A stretch of DNA of 64,000 bases from VXNE01 sp965206615 (GTDB taxonomy: Bacteria; Pseudomonadota; Gammaproteobacteria; Pseudomonadales; Azotimanducaceae), in contig CBDBKI010000005.1 in assembly GCA_965206615.1 (NCBI GenBank), forward strand, positions 3,596,001 through 3,660,000, given 5' to 3'. The notes beneath the pieces are model-generated. The model had not been told where the DNA came from. It made no database searches and worked only from the letters and a program-made list of their open reading frames with translations. A program made the position numbers and the translations under genes. This document shows positions 51,005 through 60,068 of this stretch, piece after piece; the first letter of the stretch is position 1, and each line of letters starts with the position of its first letter.

Positions 51005-51726
51005 GCCGGCGCCCCCCCACGCCGGCGTGCGGACGCCGGCGTCGACCTCTTGCGGCGCCGCGATGCCCCCGATGACCACGCCAACTCCATCTGTACGTCC
51101 GCCGCAGCGCTGGCGGCGGCCAGCCAGTTCCGCACCGGGGCGAAGCTGCGACGGTGTATCGGCGTGGGCCCGCAGCGCTCGAGCGCAGCGAGGTGCTCCG
51201 CGGTGGCGTAGCCCTTGTGCCGCTCGAAGCCGTAGTCCTGATAGTGCTCTGCCAGCGCCCGCATTTCCGCATCCCGCGCGACCTTGGCGAGAATAGATGC
51301 TGCACCGATCGCGGCGAGCTTGCCATCGCCGCCGACCACCGTCACGGTTGCGCACGGCAATGCCGGCGCGATGTTGCCGTCGACGTAGGCCACGTCCGGC
51401 GGCACCACCAGCGCCACGACCGCGCGGTACATCGCGAGCAGCGCGGCGCGCAGGATGTTCAGCCGGTCGATTTCCTCGACCTCTGCCCGGCCGAGCGCCC
51501 AGGCCCGCGCCCGTTCCCGGATTTCCGGCGCCAGGGCTTCGCGCCGCTTGGCCGAGAGCCGCTTCGAGTCGTCGATGCCTTCGATCGGGCGCCGCGCCTC
51601 GAGAATGACCGCGGCTGCAATGACCGGCCCCGCCAGGGGGCCCCGGCCGACCTCGTCGACCCCGGCGACGACCGCATCTCCGGCAGCCATGACGATCCAG
51701 TCGTCGCGCGCAGCGGGCGTCAGCAT
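51001..51726 (-). CDS. rnhB: Ribonuclease HII
   Basis: A 241-aa enzyme that cuts RNA-DNA junctions. The active site includes Asp/Glu in VVAGVDEVGRGPLAGPV, Asp in VAYVDGNIAP and Asp in KVARDAEMRALAEHY. The ATG at 51726 overlaps the lpxB end by 7 bp; an internal ATG (MAAGDAVV) would also keep the active site. The Arg/Ser-rich C-terminal extension (SSGASRRRKRSTPASARRR) is longer than usual. Confidence 0.94.
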   Translation of the reverse strand: MLTPAARDDWIVMAAGDAVVAGVDEVGRGPLAGPVIAAAVILEARRPIEGIDDSKRLSAKRREALAPEIRERARAWALGRAEVEEIDRLNILRAALLAMYRAVVALVVPPDVAYVDGNIAPALPCATVTVVGGDGKLAAIGAASILAKVARDAEMRALAEHYQDYGFERHKGYATAEHLAALERCGPTPIHRRSFAPVRNWLAAASAAADVQMELAWSSGASRRRKRSTPASARRRGGAPA

Positions 51727-52883
51727 CTCGACACCAGGGACAGCACGGTGCGCGCTGCGCTCTCCGACGCGTCGCGACGCAGATGGGCATGCTGCCGCTC
51801 GAACTCCTCGAAATAGTCCGGCTCGCGTTCGGCCCGGGTCATCTCGCTCAGCAGCGCTGCCGCCAGCGCCTCGGGCTGCGCATCGTCCTGCAGCAACTCC
51901 GGCACGAGCGCGCGCCCGCTCAGGATGTTCGGCAGCGCCACGAATGGCGAGCGCTTGAGCGCCTTGACGATCCGGTAGGTGACCGCGCCGAGCCGGTAGG
52001 TGACGACCATCGGGCACCGCAGCAGCATGGCCTCCAGCGTTCCGGTACCGGACTTCACCAGAGCGCCGTCGGCCGCGGCCAGCACCTCGCGGGACCGGCC
52101 CTGGACGAGGCGAACATCGAGGCCGGCATACTGGCGCAGGCGATCCTGCAACGCATCACGGATCCGTCCGTTGGCGCACGGAATCGCGAACACGCACGAC
52201 CCGCGCTGCGCGGCCAGCCGTACGGCGGTATCGAGGAACGTGTCGCAGAGGAGCGCGATCTCCGACATTCTGCTACCCGGCATCAGGGCGACGACGGTCT
52301 CCTCCGCCGGCAAGCCGAGCGCCGCGCGCGCGGCCGCCCGGCCCGCCCCGCCGCCGTCGGCGGGATCGATTTCGTCGGCGAACGGATGTCCCACGAACTC
52401 CGCGCGTACGCCACGGTTCTCGTAGAGCGCCGGCTCGAAGGGAAAGAGCGCCATCACCACGTCCGTGGCGCGCCCGATACGCTTCACCCGGCCCGGGCGC
52501 CACGCGTAGACCGAGGGACTGACGAAGTGCGCGGTGGGGACGCCGCGTCGCTTGACGCGGCGCTCGAGCAGCAGGTTGAAGACGTTGAAGTCGACGCCGA
52601 CCACGGCGTCCATCGGCGTTTCTGTAAAGTGGGTTGCGAGGTCGCGCAGGATGCCAAGCAGGTCAGGCAGCCTCTTGAGCGGGTCGACGAAGCCGTTCAC
52701 GTTCAGGCGCGACATGTCCGCCCGGCAGTGCAGACCCTCGGCCAGCATCCGCTCCCCGCCGACCCCGCTGAACTGCACGTCGGGCACGTGCCGACCGATG
52801 GCGCGCATGAGTCCGCTGCCGAGCGCGTCTCCGGACGACTCCCCGGCCACGATACCGATGCGTAGCGGCTCGGAACGACTAAC
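51720..52883 (-). CDS. lpxB: Lipid-A-disaccharide synthase
   Basis: A 387-aa GT19 glycosyltransferase that joins UDP-diacylglucosamine and lipid X at the inner membrane. Hallmarks are RIGIVAGESSGDALGSGLM, FSGVGGERM, HFVSPSVYAWRPGRVKRI and PGSRMSEI. The reading frame has no ATG/GTG/TTG at the right place. A strong GGAGGAGG is followed six bases on by GTT at 52883, which may replace a lost GTG start. lpxB normally follows lpxA directly; here 4 kb of unrelated DNA intervenes. Confidence 0.92.
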   Translation of the reverse strand, partial: VSRSEPLRIGIVAGESSGDALGSGLMRAIGRHVPDVQFSGVGGERMLAEGLHCRADMSRLNVNGFVDPLKRLPDLLGILRDLATHFTETPMDAVVGVDFNVFNLLLERRVKRRGVPTAHFVSPSVYAWRPGRVKRIGRATDVVMALFPFEPALYENRGVRAEFVGHPFADEIDPADGGGAGRAAARAALGLPAEETVVALMPGSRMSEIALLCDTFLDTAVRLAAQRGSCVFAIPCANGRIRDALQDRLRQYAGLDVRLVQGRSREVLAAADGALVKSGTGTLEAMLLRCPMVVTYRLGAVTYRIVKALKRSPFVALPNILSGRALVPELLQDDAQPEALAAALLSEMTRAEREPDYFEEFERQHAHLRRDASESAARTVLSLVSRC

Positions 52884-53299
52884 GGCGCCTCCTCCGATCG
52901 ACCAGGGCGAGAACCCATCGCAGCCCGGACGCGTGGGCCGTCCGGCGGTCTTGCCGCGCTCCGGGAGAGTGAATCTGATTCGCCTGCATGGACGCGTCGG
53001 GATCATAGCCGAGGCCGAACAGAACGCAAACGGCGCCGCGCTCCGCGCGGCCCGACAAGGCACGTCCCGGACACGCGCGGCCATGCGCAAGGGTGCCGGG
53101 CGCGATCCGGACGTCTCCGGCACGGCCGGTACCTGGGGCGAGCGGCTACAGCGTGGCAATCTGATGCGGAGGACGGAACCTGGCTCCGCAGGGCGGGAAA
53201 AGCACGGGACATCTCGAAGGATCGCGGCCCGCTCGGCTCGCCGGATCGGGACACGCGTCGAAGGGGCGACATGCGGTTGAGCGGTGCTTCGGGCGTCGT
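52884..53299. other. Gene-free stretch upstream of lpxB
   Basis: 416 bp between lpxB and the broken HUH transposase. Open frames here are short, GC-driven and lack family features or ribosome sites. No clear promoter hexamers were seen, although lpxB should need its own because it is separated from the lpxD-fabZ-lpxA operon. Confidence 0.5.
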
Positions 53300-53977
53300 T
53301 CAGCGGTCCTCCAGACCCGAGGCCAACGGGGCCAGACGCGCGGCCAGCGCTTCTTCGTCGCGCTCCTGGAGCCGCTCGCCAATCGAGCTGTGGCGACACT
53401 GGCTCAACCGTTTCACTTCTCCTGCCCGTAGCGTATGGAGATCCACGTGGAGCATCGCGGCAAGCAGGGCCTGTTCGCTCACCAGGGCCTCGGAGTAGAG
53501 ACGCCGTTCGAGAGAGTGCGCATCGCCGCCGTCCCCCAGCTGGGCTCGTTCGGTGATCGGATGCTCGAGGTGCTGCATGAAATCGGACAGGGATCCCAGT
53601 GTCCTGCGCGCTCGTTCCAGGCCGGAGGCATCTTCCATGAGCAATGCGAACTTCAGGGCTTTGCGCTACTCGTCAACCCGACCGTTCTCCCTGGGCGTAA
53701 ACGCGTCCGTCCAGCGCCACGCCACTTCCTCGTCAGTCCAGAACTCGCGTGCGTTCGGGTCGTAGCGCAGCACGATGTGGAAGTGGTCGGCCATGATGGC
53801 GTAACCGAAGATCTCCACCGCGAAACAGCGTGCCAGGGCCTTGATCCGGTCGATCAGCCTGCGGCGTTGCAAGTCGTTGCGCCTCGACGCGCGGTTATGG
53901 CTGCCCGACCGGGCCCTGCGCACAGGGCAGGAGGTCAGGTGGTAGCAGCATTCATGCTCTTCATCCGTTCTCTTCAT
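53300..53977 (-). pseudogene. HUH (Y1, IS200/RAYT-type) transposase, frameshifted
   Basis: The first frame (53,977 to 53,666) reads LIDRIKALARCFAVEIFGYA and then IMADHFHIVLRYDPNAREFW, with the HFH of the HUH single-strand nuclease. The second frame (53,644 to 53,300) continues with LSDFMQHLEHPITERAQ and LLAAMLHVDLHTLRAGE, which correspond to the family's 'FMRxLNExIARxAN' and 'CMAYVDLNPxRAGI' segments. The joint, near 53,650, loses both frame and probably residues; total length about 220 versus roughly 300. The N-terminus is also decayed. Confidence 0.65.
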
Positions 53978-54165
53978 CGACCGGCTTGCAACGGGGCGTG
54001 GCCATGTCGTCGAGCTTCGCACGCCCCTGGGCGCCGGCGCATTTCGACATCCTCTGCTCTTTGCGTAGGAGATGCGCCCCTTTTTCTGTGCTCCGATGCC
54101 TGCGTTCCGCAGGCCGAATTCGGCGAAGCGGGCGACCACATATATGGTCCGCCCCGCGTTTGCAA

Positions 54166-54399
54166 CGGTGTGAGGCCGCGCAGGGTGACGTAGCCGTCGG
54201 TGTCCATCGCGCCGAGATCACCGGTGCGCAGGAACATCTCGCCGCCCTGCGAGAACCACTTGATCTCCTGGTTGGCGTCGGGCCGGTTCCAGTAACCCCG
54301 CATCATGCAGGGGCCGCGGCCGACGATTTCACCCACCTGACCGGGGAGCAGTTCCCGATCGTTGCCGTCGATGATCCGCAAGTCGTAGTCCGGCCAGGG
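54166..54399 (-). pseudogene. Fragment of an AMP-dependent acyl-CoA synthetase
   Basis: About 75 residues of the ANL superfamily: YDLRIIDGNDRELLPGQVGE, RGPCMMRGYWNRPDANQE and FLRTGDLGAMDTDGYVTLRG with the ATP/AMP-contacting Asp of the TGDLG motif. Both ends of the gene are missing. A leftover of a rearrangement, beside the broken transposase. Confidence 0.8.
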
Positions 54400-54472
54400 C
54401 CAGCAGTTGGCGCTTCACGCGCAACGACATGGGCGCACCGACGGAGGGGGAACCTGGCGGCGCTTGCAACGG

Positions 54473-55378
54473 TTATGGGGCGTCTGGTTCCGGAGTCGGG
54501 GGTTCCCAGATGAGCCTGGCGACGAGCGCATCGGGGACGGTATCTGCGCACGGGATGTGCCGGGCGCCTGCCTGGCCGGTGAGGAGGCCCTCCGCGATCA
54601 GGCGGTCGATGTCTCCGCCCAGCATCAGGACCCAGCCGTTCTCGAGCCTGGCCCCGGCGTGCGCGAGATCCGCGCTGTACACCACTCGATAGTTGCGCCG
54701 CCGCCATTCCAGCGCGCCGACGGGTCGGGACTCCCCCGGACCGCGGATGTGCACATCCAGCCAGACGCCGGCCCGCAGGAACGCCTGGCAGATCACCGCG
54801 TGGGACTGCTCCCCGTCCAATCGCTCCAGCTCGGCATGGATCGGGTGTTCCGGATCGACCCCCAGCTCGCGCAGCGACGCCTTGAGTTGCGAGGGATCGA
54901 TACCCGGGTCCGGGGCGGCGTTGCCGAGACCCTGCAGGTGCTCGGCAACGGCTTCGAGCGCCTCGCTCGGAAGCGGGTGGTACAGTCCCCGGCGGCGGTC
55001 GGCCGCGTCCCTGAGTCCGGGTTCGTGGTCATACAGCCGCGCCACGAAGTCCGACCGCGCATACTCGTTCCCCAGCGCCTGCCAATGGGCGACGATCAGC
55101 GTCAATACCTCCGCCAGCCGGCGATCCCGAATGTGACTCAAGGGGCGCGCTGGCACGGCTCCAAGTGCATCGGGCTCGGCCGGCGCTCGTTGCGGTCCGA
55201 TGTAGAACTCCAGATCCAGCGCCTCGCAGATCTCGTAGGCACGGTTGACCGACGGCGTGCGTCCGCGCAGCACCGACCGGATGGCATCGCGGCCCAGCCC
55301 GGCCGCCAGTGCTTCCCGGATCGCCGACGAGCCCCGCCGGGCCAGTTCCTTCTCGACGATGGCCCGAAAGGAATCCAT
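54473..55378 (-). CDS. XRE-type HTH regulator with unknown C-terminal domain
   Basis: A 301-aa protein. Residues 1-65 form a Cro/C1-like helix-turn-helix (FRAIVEKELARRGSSAIREA, then DAIRSVLRGRTPSVNRAYEI). The rest is soluble with a DPEHPIHAELERLDG stretch and a beta-rich end; it matches nothing I can name. The ATG at 55378 is preferred because the operator cluster begins immediately upstream. It is divergent from the gene pair at 55,472, and the three palindromes between them suggest self-regulation. Confidence 0.65.
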   Translation of the reverse strand: MDSFRAIVEKELARRGSSAIREALAAGLGRDAIRSVLRGRTPSVNRAYEICEALDLEFYIGPQRAPAEPDALGAVPARPLSHIRDRRLAEVLTLIVAHWQALGNEYARSDFVARLYDHEPGLRDAADRRRGLYHPLPSEALEAVAEHLQGLGNAAPDPGIDPSQLKASLRELGVDPEHPIHAELERLDGEQSHAVICQAFLRAGVWLDVHIRGPGESRPVGALEWRRRNYRVVYSADLAHAGARLENGWVLMLGGDIDRLIAEGLLTGQAGARHIPCADTVPDALVARLIWEPPTPEPDAP

Positions 55379-55460
55379 GTGGCAAATATGCCACGACTGG
55401 GCGGCACTCGCACGGTGGCTTATTGCCCACAACATCTTGACTTCGTGGCCTATTTACCAC
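55379..55460. promoter_or_regulatory. Three palindromic operators between divergent genes
   Basis: GTGGCAAATATGCCAC (55,379-55,394), GTGGCTTATTGCCCAC (55,415-55,430) and GTGGCCTATTTACCAC (55,445-55,460). Consensus GTGGC-N6-RCCAC (second site CCCAC), each a 16-bp near-palindrome with an AT-rich centre, spaced 36 and 30 bp. They fill the whole 93-bp gap between the XRE regulator and the divergent operon, the layout expected for a repressor controlling both directions. Confidence 0.8.
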
Positions 55461-55471
55461 ACGGTACGGGC

Positions 55472-56200
55472 ATGTCCACCGAACGATTGATCCGAATAGG
55501 ACAAACGTACGGTCACTCCTGCGGACTCGCACTCTCCACGGTGGGACGCCTGGCAGGTGGACACGGCGCATTCTTCGCGCGCGTCGCGGAAGGCCGAGTC
55601 ACCTTCCGCCGAGTGGATCGCGCGATCCAGTGGTTCTCCAACCACTGGCCCGCCGACGTGCGCTGGCCGGAGGACGTGCCCCGACCCGAACCCACCCCCG
55701 GTTCGGCGGCCGCCCGGTCCCGGCTCCGACGCCCCGATCCGTCACTCGGCGACCCGCTCGAGACCGTGCGCGCCGCGCGGCGGCGCATGACGACCGCGAT
55801 GGCCAGGGGAGACCGGGACGGCGTGCGCAACGCCGAGCAGGCGGCTTTCCGGGCCGGCATGCGCCTGGGACCGAACCGACGCATCGCCTCTCCGAGGGCG
55901 CTCTGTGAGGCACTGCATGTGTCACGCGCGGTCTATTACGACGTCGTGCGTCGCTTCGCCCACGGCCGTGGACCGGGCCGTCGCACGCGGCCAGGCTCCG
56001 ACAGCGACCGAATGCTCCGCGCCCTGACGGACGCGGGCGATGCCCGCTTCGCGTTTCGCAACCGGCCCGCGGCGAACGGTAGTCGCCTCGATCACCAGAC
56101 GCCCGCTGCGGACTTCCCGGAGCCGTCCGCGGCGAGTCCACCCGACGACGCAGCACAAGCCGTTCCCTCGAACGCCGACCCGCACGACATCGGCACGTGA
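55472..56200 (+). CDS. Unknown protein, possible HTH, operon with next gene
   Basis: A 242-aa protein not assigned to a family. The N-terminus (MSTERLIRIGQTYGHSCGLA, LSTVGRLAGGHGAFFARVAE) looks like a small HTH/XRE-type domain in which SxxTVGRLAGG is the recognition helix; the middle is Arg-rich and the C-terminal third is low complexity. It starts 12 bp after the third operator. Its stop overlaps the next gene (GTGA), so both are co-translated. Confidence 0.5.
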   Translation: MSTERLIRIGQTYGHSCGLALSTVGRLAGGHGAFFARVAEGRVTFRRVDRAIQWFSNHWPADVRWPEDVPRPEPTPGSAAARSRLRRPDPSLGDPLETVRAARRRMTTAMARGDRDGVRNAEQAAFRAGMRLGPNRRIASPRALCEALHVSRAVYYDVVRRFAHGRGPGRRTRPGSDSDRMLRALTDAGDARFAFRNRPAANGSRLDHQTPAADFPEPSAASPPDDAAQAVPSNADPHDIGT

Positions 56201-56898
56201 GCCAGGGGCTTACCGACGAGGCCGCGGCGGACGCCCTGCAGGCGCGCGCCGTCCCCATGAGCGCCCGCCAGGGCGCCCGCTGCATTCGGGCCTGGAGCGA
56301 CACACTTCGAGCGCTCTCACCCATCGCCGCGGTGGAAGCGATGGAGGCATGCTGGGCGATTCGCAACGAGTACTCCTCGCGGGAGACCTTCGACGCCTTC
56401 GTCCGAACGCATGTGCGGGTGCTGCCCCCGGACCGGGCGTGGCTGATGGCCCAGACCTGGGACACCGCGCGCTACCACCGCGAACTCCTGGCGCTGGCGC
56501 GGTCGCGCCCGCAGGATGCGATCGAGTTTGTGCACGCGTTCGTGGCAGCGGGCGCCGAGGACCTGCTGCGTCGTCCGGGCGACATCGTTCCGCAGACCGC
56601 CGAACTCCTGCGGCTGCCTCGTCGCAAGCGACGCGCGCGGCTTCGCGCGTTGCTCGACCGCCCAGGCGATCCCCCGCGACGCAGGACGTCCGCTGCAGCA
56701 AGCCGAATGCCGGAAACCGCGGCGGCCTCGCCCGTGGACGAGTTGCAGGAGCTCGAACGGCGGCTCGACGCCCTGTCGCATCGATTCATGAAGGTGAAGG
56801 TGTCCCAGGCCGAGCTGCAGAAGGCCGAGGGCCTGTCTGCCCTGGCGATGATGGCACTCGAACGCATCGGCGAAAGTCTCGCCCGCGGCGTCGGTTGA
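56197..56898 (+). CDS. Unknown helical protein
   Basis: A 233-aa, largely alpha-helical, Arg/Ala-rich protein from a GTG overlapping the upstream stop. It contains a predicted coiled coil near the end (ELQELERRLDALSHRFMKVK). No family was recognised. The pairing with the upstream gene and the operator-controlled promoter suggests a small transferred regulatory or partition-like module; that is speculation. Confidence 0.45.
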   Translation: MSQGLTDEAAADALQARAVPMSARQGARCIRAWSDTLRALSPIAAVEAMEACWAIRNEYSSRETFDAFVRTHVRVLPPDRAWLMAQTWDTARYHRELLALARSRPQDAIEFVHAFVAAGAEDLLRRPGDIVPQTAELLRLPRRKRRARLRALLDRPGDPPRRRTSAAASRMPETAAASPVDELQELERRLDALSHRFMKVKVSQAELQKAEGLSALAMMALERIGESLARGVG

Positions 56899-56938
56899 CC
56901 CGGGTCTGGAGGGGCGGCCTCTACCGTTCCCCGCGCGA

Positions 56939-57736
56939 TCAGTCCTCCGCCGCCGCCCCCCGTCGCGGACGCACGATGCCGTGTCCGGAGGCACGCACCG
57001 TCTCCACGAACAGGCGGACCGGCTCCGACGCGGCAGCCTCCTCGGCCAGCGCCGTACAGGCTTCCTCCACCGTCAATCCATCGCGGTACACGATCCGATA
57101 CGCTCGACGCAGCGCGCTGCGGGTGGATTCCGGCATGCCCCGCCGGCGCATGCCCTCGATGTTCAATCCCACGGCCAGCGCGGGATTTCCCGCCACCGTC
57201 ACGTAGGCAGGAATGTCCTTGATGACGTATGAGAACGCCGCCACGTGGGTGTGGGCGCTCACGCTGCGGAACTGCAGGATCCCCGAATAGCCACCGATGT
57301 TCGCGTGGTCGCCGACGGACACATGCCCCGCCAGCGACGCGTTGTTGGCCATGATGACGTGATCGCCCACCTCGCAGTCGTGGCCGACGTGCACGTAGGC
57401 CATGAACAGGTTGTTGTTGCCAATGAGCGTCGCGCCACGGTCCTGCAACATGCCGCGGTGAATCGTCACGCCCTCCCGGATCACGTTGTCGTCGCCGATG
57501 GTGAGCGTCGTCGGTTCTCCGCCGTAGGCGAGCGCCGGCGTGTCCTCCCCCACGCTCGCGAACTGGAAGATCCGGTTGCGCCGGCCGAGCACGGTCGGGC
57601 CACGGACAATCGCGTGGGGACCGATCCGACACCCATCGCCGACCACCACCCCAGGGCCGATGACGCTCCACGGTCCGATCTCGACGTCCGCACCCAACTC
57701 CGCGCCGGGGTCGACGTCGGCTCGCTCGTCGATCAT
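56939..57736 (-). CDS. lpxA: UDP-N-acetylglucosamine acyltransferase
   Basis: A 265-aa left-handed beta-helix enzyme for the first step of lipid A synthesis. Hexapeptide repeats run from ADVEIGPWSVIGPGVVVGDG; the catalytic His is in YVHVGHDCEVGDHV, with IREGVTIHRG and NIEGMRRRGM as further hallmarks. The ATG at 57736 overlaps the fabZ stop (ATGA). lpxB should follow but is displaced. Confidence 0.96.
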   Translation of the reverse strand: MIDERADVDPGAELGADVEIGPWSVIGPGVVVGDGCRIGPHAIVRGPTVLGRRNRIFQFASVGEDTPALAYGGEPTTLTIGDDNVIREGVTIHRGMLQDRGATLIGNNNLFMAYVHVGHDCEVGDHVIMANNASLAGHVSVGDHANIGGYSGILQFRSVSAHTHVAAFSYVIKDIPAYVTVAGNPALAVGLNIEGMRRRGMPESTRSALRRAYRIVYRDGLTVEEACTALAEEAAASEPVRLFVETVRASGHGIVRPRRGAAAED

Positions 57737-58176
57737 TCGGTGAGCTCCCGCTCCGTGCACAGGATGTCCGAGGTGCACGCGAGTTCCTCGCCGACGAACG
57801 CCCGGCACGCGAACTTCACGATGGACCTGCGCTCGCTCGTGATCGAGGCTTCCATGTCGAGTCGGTCGCCGGGGACCACGGGGCGCTTGAACCGCGTCTT
57901 GTCCATCCCGACGAGGTAGTAGAGGTAGCCGTCCGCCGGCTTGTGACCGCGCGTCTTGAAGGCCAGCACCCCGGCCAGCTGGGCCATCGCCTCGACGACC
58001 AGCACGCCCGGCATGACCGGTTTGCCCGGGAAATGGCCTTCGAAGAACGGCTCGTTCACGGAGACGTTCTTGAAGCCCGCGATGTCCTTGCCGACGCTCA
58101 ACCGGGTCACGCGGTCGACGAGCAGGAAGGGGTAGCGGTGCGGCAGGTACTCGAAGATGTCCCGAATTTCCATCAT
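57733..58176 (-). CDS. fabZ: 3-hydroxyacyl-ACP dehydratase FabZ
   Basis: A 147-aa hot-dog-fold dehydratase of fatty-acid synthesis. YLPHRYPFLLVDRV and the catalytic FFEGHFPGKPVMPGVLVVEAM (His in GHFPG, Glu in VEAMAQ) are complete. ATG at 58176 with AAGGAGG upstream; it overlaps the lpxD stop (ATGA). Confidence 0.97.
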   Translation of the reverse strand: MMEIRDIFEYLPHRYPFLLVDRVTRLSVGKDIAGFKNVSVNEPFFEGHFPGKPVMPGVLVVEAMAQLAGVLAFKTRGHKPADGYLYYLVGMDKTRFKRPVVPGDRLDMEASITSERRSIVKFACRAFVGEELACTSDILCTERELTE

Positions 58177-59201
58177 CGGACGCCGACCTCCTTCTCGAGC
58201 CGTATCAGGCGCTTGGCGAGACCGTCCAGGTCGGCGAACCGCAGGGCGTTCCTTTTCCACCGCCGGGTTTCATTATGCAGGACGCCCCCGGAATACACAC
58301 CGGGCTTCGCGATCGAGCTCGTGACATGCGTCATGGCACTGACGGTCACGCCATCGCAGATCTCGACGGGGCCGTCGCCGCCGATCCCCACGCCCCCGCC
58401 GAGGACGCAGTGGCGCCCGACACGCGTGCTGCCGACGAGGCCGGCGCAGCCGCAGATCACGCTGTGCGCGCCGATGTCGCAGTTGTGTCCGATCTGCACG
58501 AGGTTGTCGATCTTCACGCCGTCGGCGATCACCGTGTCCTCGATGGCGCCGCGGTCGATGGCCGAACAGGCGCCGATACTGACGTCGTTCCCGATACGCA
58601 CCCCGCCGGTCTGCGCAATGGCCTGCAGCCGTCCGGCCTCGTCCGGGGCGAAACCGAAACCGTCCGCGCCGATCACGGCGCCGGCGTGCACCAGGCATCG
58701 CTCGCCGAGCCGCACGCCGTGGTAGAGCGTCGCGTTCGGCATGATCGAGGTGTCCTTGCCCAGCACGACGCCGGCGCCGACGAAGGCGTTGGCCCCGATG
58801 ATGACCCCCGCGCCAAGTTCGACCTCCGCCATGACACAGGCATGGGGGCCTACGGAGACGCCCTCGCCGAGACGCGCGGAGGGGTCGACTACGGCCTGCG
58901 CATGGACCCCGGGTACCGCGCCCGGTCGCGTCTCGAAGAGCGTCGATGCCACGGCATACGCGTGATACGGATTGCCCGTCACCAGGGCATGCGTCGGACA
59001 GTCGGCCACGTCGCGCTCGGACAGGATCACGGCCGTGGCCGAGGTGTCCGCCAGAAAGCGCCGATACGCCGCACTGGAGAGGTGTGTCAGGTCACCGGCA
59101 CGGGCCGTCTCGAGCGACCCGAGCCGACGCACCGTGGCGTCCGGGTCGCCAACGACCCGGGCACCGATACGCTCGGCGACTGCGGCGAGGGTGAAGACCA
59201 T
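58173..59201 (-). CDS. lpxD: UDP-3-O-acylglucosamine N-acyltransferase
   Basis: A 342-aa hexapeptide-repeat acyltransferase for lipid A. The N-terminal uridine-binding domain contains DLTHLSSAAYRRFLADT; the catalytic His lies in VQIGHNCDIGAHSVICG; the C-terminal helix ends the protein. The gap to the upstream skp gene is 30 bp. Confidence 0.96.
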   Translation of the reverse strand: MVFTLAAVAERIGARVVGDPDATVRRLGSLETARAGDLTHLSSAAYRRFLADTSATAVILSERDVADCPTHALVTGNPYHAYAVASTLFETRPGAVPGVHAQAVVDPSARLGEGVSVGPHACVMAEVELGAGVIIGANAFVGAGVVLGKDTSIMPNATLYHGVRLGERCLVHAGAVIGADGFGFAPDEAGRLQAIAQTGGVRIGNDVSIGACSAIDRGAIEDTVIADGVKIDNLVQIGHNCDIGAHSVICGCAGLVGSTRVGRHCVLGGGVGIGGDGPVEICDGVTVSAMTHVTSSIAKPGVYSGGVLHNETRRWKRNALRFADLDGLAKRLIRLEKEVGVR

Positions 59202-59231
59202 CGGGGCTCCGCCCGCTCATCCCATCCGTCG

Positions 59232-59762
59232 CTACTGCTTCTCGTTGAGCTTCTCGGTGATCTTGCGCGTGATGTCGTGCTTGGTGTTGACGTACAGGAG
59301 ACCGGAACGCTGGAGTACGAGGTCGTATCCCTCGATCTCGATCAGATCCTTCAGGACGGCGTCGAGCTTGGGCGCCATCTGCCGCAGGATCTCCTGCTGG
59401 CGATCCTGCAATTCCTTCTGCAGCTTGTTGGCGCCGAACTCGAAGTCGAGACGCTTGTCCTCGATATCCTTGTTGATGCGACGCTTCTCTTCATCGCCCA
59501 GGATCTCCGCATCTTTCTCGAGCTGCTCCTGCAGCGCCTGGATTTGTTCGCCAAGCGCCTGGAGGCCGTCCTGATCCTTCTGCAGATCCAGCTGGATCTC
59601 ATCCGCGAGTGCCTGGGCTTCTTCGCTGTCGCCGAGCGCGCGCTGCACGTTCAGCACGGCAACCTTCAACTCGCCGGCAGCTCCGGCCGCCGCCAGGGCG
59701 CATACCGCCACCAGCATCGCCGTCAGCTTCCTCAACCACCCTCTCGCCGACTTGTTGGCCAC
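59232..59762 (-). CDS. skp: OmpH/Skp periplasmic chaperone
   Basis: A 176-aa periplasmic holdase for outer-membrane proteins. A signal peptide (ANKSARGWLRKLTAMLVAVC, cleaved after AGAAG) is followed by LKVAVLNVQRALGDSEEA and a long alpha-helical tentacle region (residues 60-130). The GTG at 59762 is favoured: AAGGAG lies six bases before it, whereas the ATG two codons earlier touches the same site. Head gene of the skp-lpxD-fabZ-lpxA operon. Confidence 0.9.
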   Translation of the reverse strand: MANKSARGWLRKLTAMLVAVCALAAAGAAGELKVAVLNVQRALGDSEEAQALADEIQLDLQKDQDGLQALGEQIQALQEQLEKDAEILGDEEKRRINKDIEDKRLDFEFGANKLQKELQDRQQEILRQMAPKLDAVLKDLIEIEGYDLVLQRSGLLYVNTKHDITRKITEKLNEKQ

Positions 59763-60068
59763 AAGCATCTCCTTCTCACGAACACGGGCCCCACGCGGGG
59801 ACGCGACATTGTAGCGCCCCATAACCGGTCCGGCACTCGCTCGCAAGCTCGCTACGCACCGGAACGCGACGCTTGCGTCGCGCCGCCTCCGGCCCAGCCA
59901 CGCCGTCCTTTCATGGCAGCCGCACCGGCGGTCACTTCGTTCCCTTGGCGCGTCTTCCAAAAAAGGGAGACTTGGAGCGATTATCACGCCCGCCTCCCTG
60001 CGGACTCCCGCGCCGCAGGGCGCCCGCCCCCGTTAGGTCGCAGGCGAACCGGCGCATCCGGGTACTCC
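59763..60068. other. Gap between skp and the carboxylase gene
   Basis: 306 bp with no gene. It contains a perfect 18-bp palindrome (CGCGACGCTTGCGTCGCG, 59,865-59,882) and a stem of CCCTGCGG/CCGCAGGG (59,996-60,020) shortly after the carboxylase stop. On the minus strand a T6 run lies about 40 nt past that stem, too far for a standard intrinsic terminator. Confidence 0.45.

Noticed and set aside
53974..54381. A 135-codon frame combining acyl-CoA synthetase residues with unrelated downstream residues
   Set aside because: Only the part above 54,166 has homology; the rest is read through transposase debris, so it was recorded as a gene fragment.
59996..60020. Intrinsic terminator after the carboxylase gene
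   Set aside because: The stem is good but the T-run is about 40 nt downstream rather than adjacent.
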